Positions 23,771 through 27,198 of a DNA stretch of 27,198 nucleotides are shown here, in pieces (position 1 is the stretch's first letter; every line of letters starts with the position of its first letter). The stretch covers positions 1 to 27,198 of the forward strand of contig JANQDY010000063.1 of assembly GCA_028278625.1 (NCBI GenBank), in the 5' to 3' direction. Origin of the DNA: Thermodesulfobacteriota bacterium. GTDB taxonomy: Bacteria; Desulfobacterota; DSM-4660; Desulfatiglandales; Desulfatiglandaceae. Under the pieces are notes generated by a model that was not told the origin of the DNA, ran no database searches, and was given only the letters and a program-made list of their open reading frames with translations. A program made the translations under genes and the position numbers.

Positions 23771-23856
23771 TCAGACCTCCAGCCCGTATGATATTCATCT
23801 CTGATTGCCCTTTTACGGGGGACCAGGATTGAAACCGTGGCAAAAAATTCCCCTTG

Positions 23857-24636
23857 CTAGTCGCCCTTATGTATCCAAACATTGCCTTCTTTGTTCTTGG
23901 GCCTTTTGAGCCTGACCACATATTTATAGGTGTCCCCCCGATAGGAGGATTGAACAAGCTCCACCGGTTTCTTGCCCTTGCTGTACATAATTCTTTCCAC
24001 GAAAAGCATTGGCAGGCCGCCGGGTATCTCCAGCTTTTCAGCAATGATGCTGTCGCAGAAGGTTGCTTCAATGGTCTGAAACGCTTCCTCGAAGATAACC
24101 CCAAGATCCTGTTCCATGATTTGGAGCAAAGGCCGGTCGTACAAAGCGTTCTCGGATATTTGGGAGCCCAGTTTTTCGGGAAGGTAATTGACGGTATACG
24201 CAAAAGGCCTCCCATGGAGAAGCCGAACCCTTTTAATTAACACCACTGACTGGCCTTTGTCTTCCAGTTCCAGCTTTTCAGCCACCAGTTCAGGTGGGGT
24301 AACAGATATAATTTCCACGGTTTTTGTTTTGGATTGAGAGACCTGGTAAAACAAGTCATCCATAAAACCGCTGAATTCCAGGTCAAAGCTGTTAATGCGT
24401 CCTTCGTCATCCGTCACAAAGGTGCCTTCGCCTCGCCGGGTCTTGAGCAAACCCTCCTGAATCAGCAGGGCCAGTGCCCGGCGCACCGTCAGCCGGTTCA
24501 CGCTGAACATCTTGGCCAATTGGTTCTCAGAGGGAATTTTCTCCCCAGACTTATACTCCTTGTTGAGGATCCAATTCTGGATCGTGTTCTTGATCTGGTA
24601 GTAGACCGGCAAAATCGATTCCATGTTTTTAGCCAT
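23857..24636 (-). CDS. GntR/HutC-family transcriptional regulator with UTRA domain
   Basis: A 259-aa regulator. Residues 8-75 are the winged helix (PVYYQIKNTIQNWILNKEY, GEKIPSENQLAKMFSVNRLT, LKTRRGEGTFV), typical of GntR. Residues about 95-250 form a UTRA effector domain (KRVRLLHGRPFAYTVNYLPE; LFVERIMYSKGKKPVELVQS), the HutC subfamily. The effector is normally a pathway substrate or intermediate. The ATG at 24636 is preferred because GGAGATC lies just before it; an ATG 12 nt upstream is possible. It is the first gene of the long operon and divergent from the 2-oxoacid oxidoreductase genes, so it is well placed to control both through the intergenic repeats. Confidence 0.88.
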   Translation of the reverse strand: MAKNMESILPVYYQIKNTIQNWILNKEYKSGEKIPSENQLAKMFSVNRLTVRRALALLIQEGLLKTRRGEGTFVTDDEGRINSFDLEFSGFMDDLFYQVSQSKTKTVEIISVTPPELVAEKLELEDKGQSVVLIKRVRLLHGRPFAYTVNYLPEKLGSQISENALYDRPLLQIMEQDLGVIFEEAFQTIEATFCDSIIAEKLEIPGGLPMLFVERIMYSKGKKPVELVQSSYRGDTYKYVVRLKRPKNKEGNVWIHKGD

Positions 24637-24772
24637 CTTGATCTCCATTCAGGCGTTTATCGCCGCTGCTTTTGACTTAACCTAAGCTAAATCAGTTAGT
24701 TGGAGCCAGACGCGGTCTTTTGTGTAAAGCGGTTTGCCATCCACTCATGACAAAGTAATTTTTTTCTTGCAT

Positions 24773-24815
24773 TTGTTTACCTGATTAGATACATAAACAA
24801 GTATACATCTGTCAA
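24773..24815. promoter_or_regulatory. divergent control region with GntR-like sites
   Basis: The gap between the GntR gene and the oxidoreductase operon holds an inverted repeat TTGTTTA (24773-24779)/TAAACAA (24794-24800), the palindrome GTATAC (24801-24806) and a direct repeat of ATACAT (24789-24794 and 24803-24808). On the minus strand a consensus TTGACA (24810-24815) lies 18 nt before a poor -10, TATCTA (24786-24791), so the repeats fall in the spacer of a likely regulator promoter. HutC-type GntR proteins often bind GT-N-TA-N-AC sites, which fits GTATAC; binding is inferred. Confidence 0.4.
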
Positions 24816-24933
24816 GGAAAAAAGCGCCCGGCTCATTTTTTCCTGCCAGGTGAAGAACAACTTCTTTGAACACTTACAAAAAAAGCCGCCAGGATCAAAA
24901 ACATACCGAGGTCCTGTGGCCAGTGAGACTGCC

Positions 24934-25290
24934 ATGAATAAAGCCCAAAAAAAGCTTTCCCGTCAAGCACTATCTGAGCAGATGCCCGGAGACTCTCCGG
25001 TTCTCTTTTATCCTGCCTGGTGCAAGAGATGCGGCAACTGTGTGGCCTTCTGTCCGCGAAAGGCCCTGTTGATGGATGAATGGGGCTATCCCCATCTTCC
25101 CGAGTCCGCGCGCTGTACATCATGCGGCCTGTGCGAAATGCTTTGCCCGGATTTTGCGCTCAGCGTGGGTGATGGCCTTGCCATCGCCGCAAACGCTAGC
25201 AGAGGGCGCGGTAAAGCCGAACCTGGGGACAGACCCAGTCCGGAGCGTCTGGCCCCAGCACCTGTTAATGAGGAATCAAATGAAACATAG
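24934..25290 (+). CDS. korD: ferredoxin subunit of 2-oxoacid:ferredoxin oxidoreductase
   Basis: A small protein with two [4Fe-4S] motifs, CKRCGNCVAFCP and CTSCGLCEMLCP, the delta/KorD subunit type that passes electrons from the thiamine enzyme to ferredoxin. I give the ATG at 24934 (118 aa); a GTG at 24850 in the same frame would add 28 residues that look non-conserved. The C-terminal tail after the clusters (Ala, Arg and Pro rich) is long for the family. The stop overlaps the alpha-subunit start, so the genes are translated together. It is transcribed divergently from the GntR gene. Confidence 0.82.
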   Translation: MNKAQKKLSRQALSEQMPGDSPVLFYPAWCKRCGNCVAFCPRKALLMDEWGYPHLPESARCTSCGLCEMLCPDFALSVGDGLAIAANASRGRGKAEPGDRPSPERLAPAPVNEESNET

Positions 25291-26419
25291 ACACAAGTCA
25301 CGACTGCTTCAGGGGAACGAAGCCGTGGCCCTGGGCGCACTGGCGGCCGGCTGTAATTTCTTTGCCGGGTACCCTATCACGCCCGCCAGTGAAATCACCG
25401 AATTCATGAGTCGGGAAATGCCGGCCCGTGGATTCCCCTTCATACAAATGGAGGATGAGATCGCCTCCATTGGGGCCTGTCTGGGCGCCTCCCTGGCCGG
25501 CCGAAAAGTAATGACCGCCACCAGCGGCCCGGGTTTCTCCCTGATGCAGGAAAACCTTGGGTACGCCTGCATCGCCGAAATTCCGGCGGTGATCGTGAAT
25601 GTTATGCGGGTTGGTCCGTCCACGGGTATGCCCACCAATCCGGCGCAAGGTGACGTGCAACAGGCCCGCTGGGGAACCCATGGCGACCATCCGGCCGTGG
25701 TTCTATGTCCGGCCACGGTGCTGGAGTGCTTTGAACTCACGGTATTGGCCTTTAACTGGGCCGAACGTTTCCGCACCCCGGTCATCCTGCTATCCGATGA
25801 GACCGTGGCGCATATGCGGGAAAAGGTCCTATTGCCGGTTCTAAACAAGGTAGCGGTCATAAACCGGCGTAAACCACAGGAGCCGCCGGACTGGTACAAG
25901 CCTTATGAGACCGATGGCAGCCTTATACCCCGTCTGGCGGATCTGGGGGAAGATTACCGCTATCATGTTACCGGCCTGGTGCATGATGAACGGGGATTCC
26001 CCACCCGGAGCCCAGATGAGGTGGAGCCTTTCTACCGCCGGTTGTTCGATAAAATAAGCCGCAATTTTAAGGAGCTGGCACTGGTCAGGTCCTTCAGGTT
26101 GGATGATGCGGACCAAGTGATCATTGCCTATGGCTGCACGGCCCGATCGGCCCAGGCCGCTGTGCGTATCGGCAGGGACCAGGGCCTCAAAATCGGACTT
26201 CTGCAGTTGCTTGCCTTGTGGCCTTTTCCCCGGCATCCGGTGGAAGCGGCGCTGGACGGCCGCCGCTTGTGTCTGGTGCCGGAACTCAATTTGGGCCAGA
26301 TCAGCCGTGAAGTCAAAAGGGTTAACAACGGCCGCACTCAGGTGTACCGTCATTCCAAATTGAATGGAAGCATGATAACCCCCGAAGAGATACTGGGCCG
26401 GCTCAAGGAGATATACTGA
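25280..26419 (+). CDS. korA: 2-oxoacid:ferredoxin oxidoreductase alpha subunit
   Basis: A 379-aa alpha subunit of the KorA/VorB type: QGNEAVALGALAAGCNFFAG then GYPITPASEI at the N-terminus, FIQMEDEIASIGACLGASLA, TATSGPGFSLMQENLG, and a C-terminal LFPE-like core (ALWPFPRHPVEAAL, VPELNLGQISREVKR). The pyrimidine-domain Glu is within QMEDE. The ATG at 25280 has GAGGAATCAA before it and overlaps the ferredoxin gene by 11 nt; a longer frame beginning upstream lies inside that gene and is rejected. With KorB it decarboxylates a 2-oxoacid to an acyl-CoA, reducing ferredoxin. The cluster context suggests the 2-oxoacid released by the CitE-type lyase, but 2-oxoglutarate or branched oxoacids are possible. 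Confidence 0.88.
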   Translation: MKHRHKSRLLQGNEAVALGALAAGCNFFAGYPITPASEITEFMSREMPARGFPFIQMEDEIASIGACLGASLAGRKVMTATSGPGFSLMQENLGYACIAEIPAVIVNVMRVGPSTGMPTNPAQGDVQQARWGTHGDHPAVVLCPATVLECFELTVLAFNWAERFRTPVILLSDETVAHMREKVLLPVLNKVAVINRRKPQEPPDWYKPYETDGSLIPRLADLGEDYRYHVTGLVHDERGFPTRSPDEVEPFYRRLFDKISRNFKELALVRSFRLDDADQVIIAYGCTARSAQAAVRIGRDQGLKIGLLQLLALWPFPRHPVEAALDGRRLCLVPELNLGQISREVKRVNNGRTQVYRHSKLNGSMITPEEILGRLKEIY

Positions 26420-27198
26420 TGCCTCGGGTAAAACGAAATGTCGTTCATAGCTGGTTAAAGCAAACCAAAAAGTTTCCCCATGTGTGGTGTCCGGGTTGCG
26501 GGCTTGGAATCATATTGGGCTCATTGATCAGGGCCCTGGTGAACAGCGGGTTGGATAAAAGCCAGGTGGTCCTGGTCTCGGGCATCGGTTGCTCGGGAAG
26601 ATTACCGGTGTATATGGACGTCAGCAGCGTCCATACCACACATGGCAGGGCACTGACCTTTGCCACCGGCATTAAACTATCCAAGCCGGAACTTACCGTC
26701 ATCACGGTGATGGGCGACGGCGACGCCACCGCCATCGGCGGTAATCACCTTATTCATGCGGCCAGGCGAAATCTGGACATCAACGCTATCATCGTCAACA
26801 ACCAAAACTACGGCATGACCGGCGGCCAGTACAGCCCCACCACCCCTGTGGGAGCCACCGCCACCACCGCTCGCTACGGTCATTTTGAACCCGACTTCGA
26901 TATCAGCCGTCTTTCGGCCACGGCCGGTGCGGCCATGGTGGCCCGGGGAACGGTCTATCATGTGACCAAATTGGATGAGCTGTTGAGCGGAATGATTGCC
27001 AAACGGGGTTTTGGAGTGGTGGAGGTCCTTTCGCCCTGCCACACCAACTTTGGCCGGCAGAACAAACTGGGTTCCCAGGTGGACATGATGAATGGATTCA
27101 AAAAACAGGCTGTCAGGGTTGAGCGCTGGGAAAAGCTTGAGGCCAAGGAGCGTCAGGGACGCTTTCCCATCGGGGTCCTCGTAGACAAGGATATGCCG
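26419..27198 (+). CDS. korB: 2-oxoacid:ferredoxin oxidoreductase beta subunit (cut by window end)
   Basis: An open frame of 260 codons runs off the right edge without a stop. It is the thiamine-diphosphate-binding beta subunit: WCPGCGLGI, VSGIGCSGRLPVYMD, THGRALTFATGIKLS, the TPP motif MGDGDATAIGGNHLIHAARRN with NNQNYGMTGGQYSPTTP, and EVLSPCHTNFGRQN. The ATG shares its A with the alpha-subunit TGA (TGATG), with AAGGAG 8 nt upstream. About 20-30 residues are probably missing. A gamma subunit (KorC), not seen in the window, would be expected just downstream. Confidence 0.88.
   Translation, partial: MPRVKRNVVHSWLKQTKKFPHVWCPGCGLGIILGSLIRALVNSGLDKSQVVLVSGIGCSGRLPVYMDVSSVHTTHGRALTFATGIKLSKPELTVITVMGDGDATAIGGNHLIHAARRNLDINAIIVNNQNYGMTGGQYSPTTPVGATATTARYGHFEPDFDISRLSATAGAAMVARGTVYHVTKLDELLSGMIAKRGFGVVEVLSPCHTNFGRQNKLGSQVDMMNGFKKQAVRVERWEKLEAKERQGRFPIGVLVDKDMP

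Noticed and set aside
1..27198. CRISPR array, rRNA or tRNA genes
   Set aside because: No regularly spaced repeats, cloverleaf-like segments or rRNA motifs were noticed while reading either strand; a tRNA-specific scan was not possible.

Overview
The window looks like a chromosomal segment of a strictly anaerobic bacterium, most likely a sulfate-reducing deltaproteobacterium (Desulfobacterota). This is an inference from gene content: an aldehyde:ferredoxin oxidoreductase, a 2-oxoacid:ferredoxin oxidoreductase, a corrinoid-type methyltransferase, an iron alcohol dehydrogenase and an ADP-forming acyl-CoA synthetase, in DNA of medium GC. No rRNA, tRNA or CRISPR array was seen.

Left part (1-4296), AT-richer and gene-poor: the first codons of a minus-strand gene leaving the window, a 51-aa lipoprotein, an outer-membrane beta-barrel protein, and one intact response regulator. 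Around these lies a graveyard of broken genes: a helical protein broken by two frameshifts and a stop, a helix-turn-helix transposase fragment, the start of an IS21-type IstA with an IS21-like left end, and a probable C-terminal scrap of an iron alcohol dehydrogenase.

Middle (4297-7658): a UroD/MtaA-like zinc methyltransferase gene; an XRE regulator plus ImmA/IrrE metalloprotease pair behind a clear sigma70 promoter with a palindrome in its spacer; a truncated Tat/lipoprotein gene; and a TetR regulator. Three copies of one operator pattern (TCACY-N4-RGTGA) sit at the TetR promoter and at the promoter of the truncated gene, with the same geometry relative to the -10 and -35 boxes.

Right part (7710-24636): thirteen closely spaced minus-strand genes, very probably one catabolic operon. 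In transcription order they are a GntR/UTRA regulator, an MBL-fold (lactonase-like) hydrolase, an Old Yellow Enzyme-type Fe-S flavoprotein, a five-gene LivKHMGF ABC importer, an iron alcohol dehydrogenase, an AOR-family oxidoreductase, a SucC-like subunit fused to a ferredoxin domain, a SucD-like subunit, a CitD-CitE fusion, and CitF. Divergent from the regulator lies a 2-oxoacid:ferredoxin oxidoreductase operon (ferredoxin, alpha, beta; beta is cut by the window end).

A plausible reading is import of an organic acid, lactone or alcohol, then lactone opening and/or enoate or amine chemistry. Oxidation alcohol -> aldehyde -> acid would follow, then CoA activation, C-C cleavage to acetyl-CoA (or acetate) plus a 2-oxoacid, and ferredoxin-linked oxidation of the 2-oxoacid. 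The substrate cannot be named from sequence. The most unusual elements are the SucC-ferredoxin fusion and the CitD-CitE fusion, whose carrier domain has Arg where the prosthetic-group serine should be. Together these suggest a citrate-lyase-like enzyme working on free CoA thioesters.
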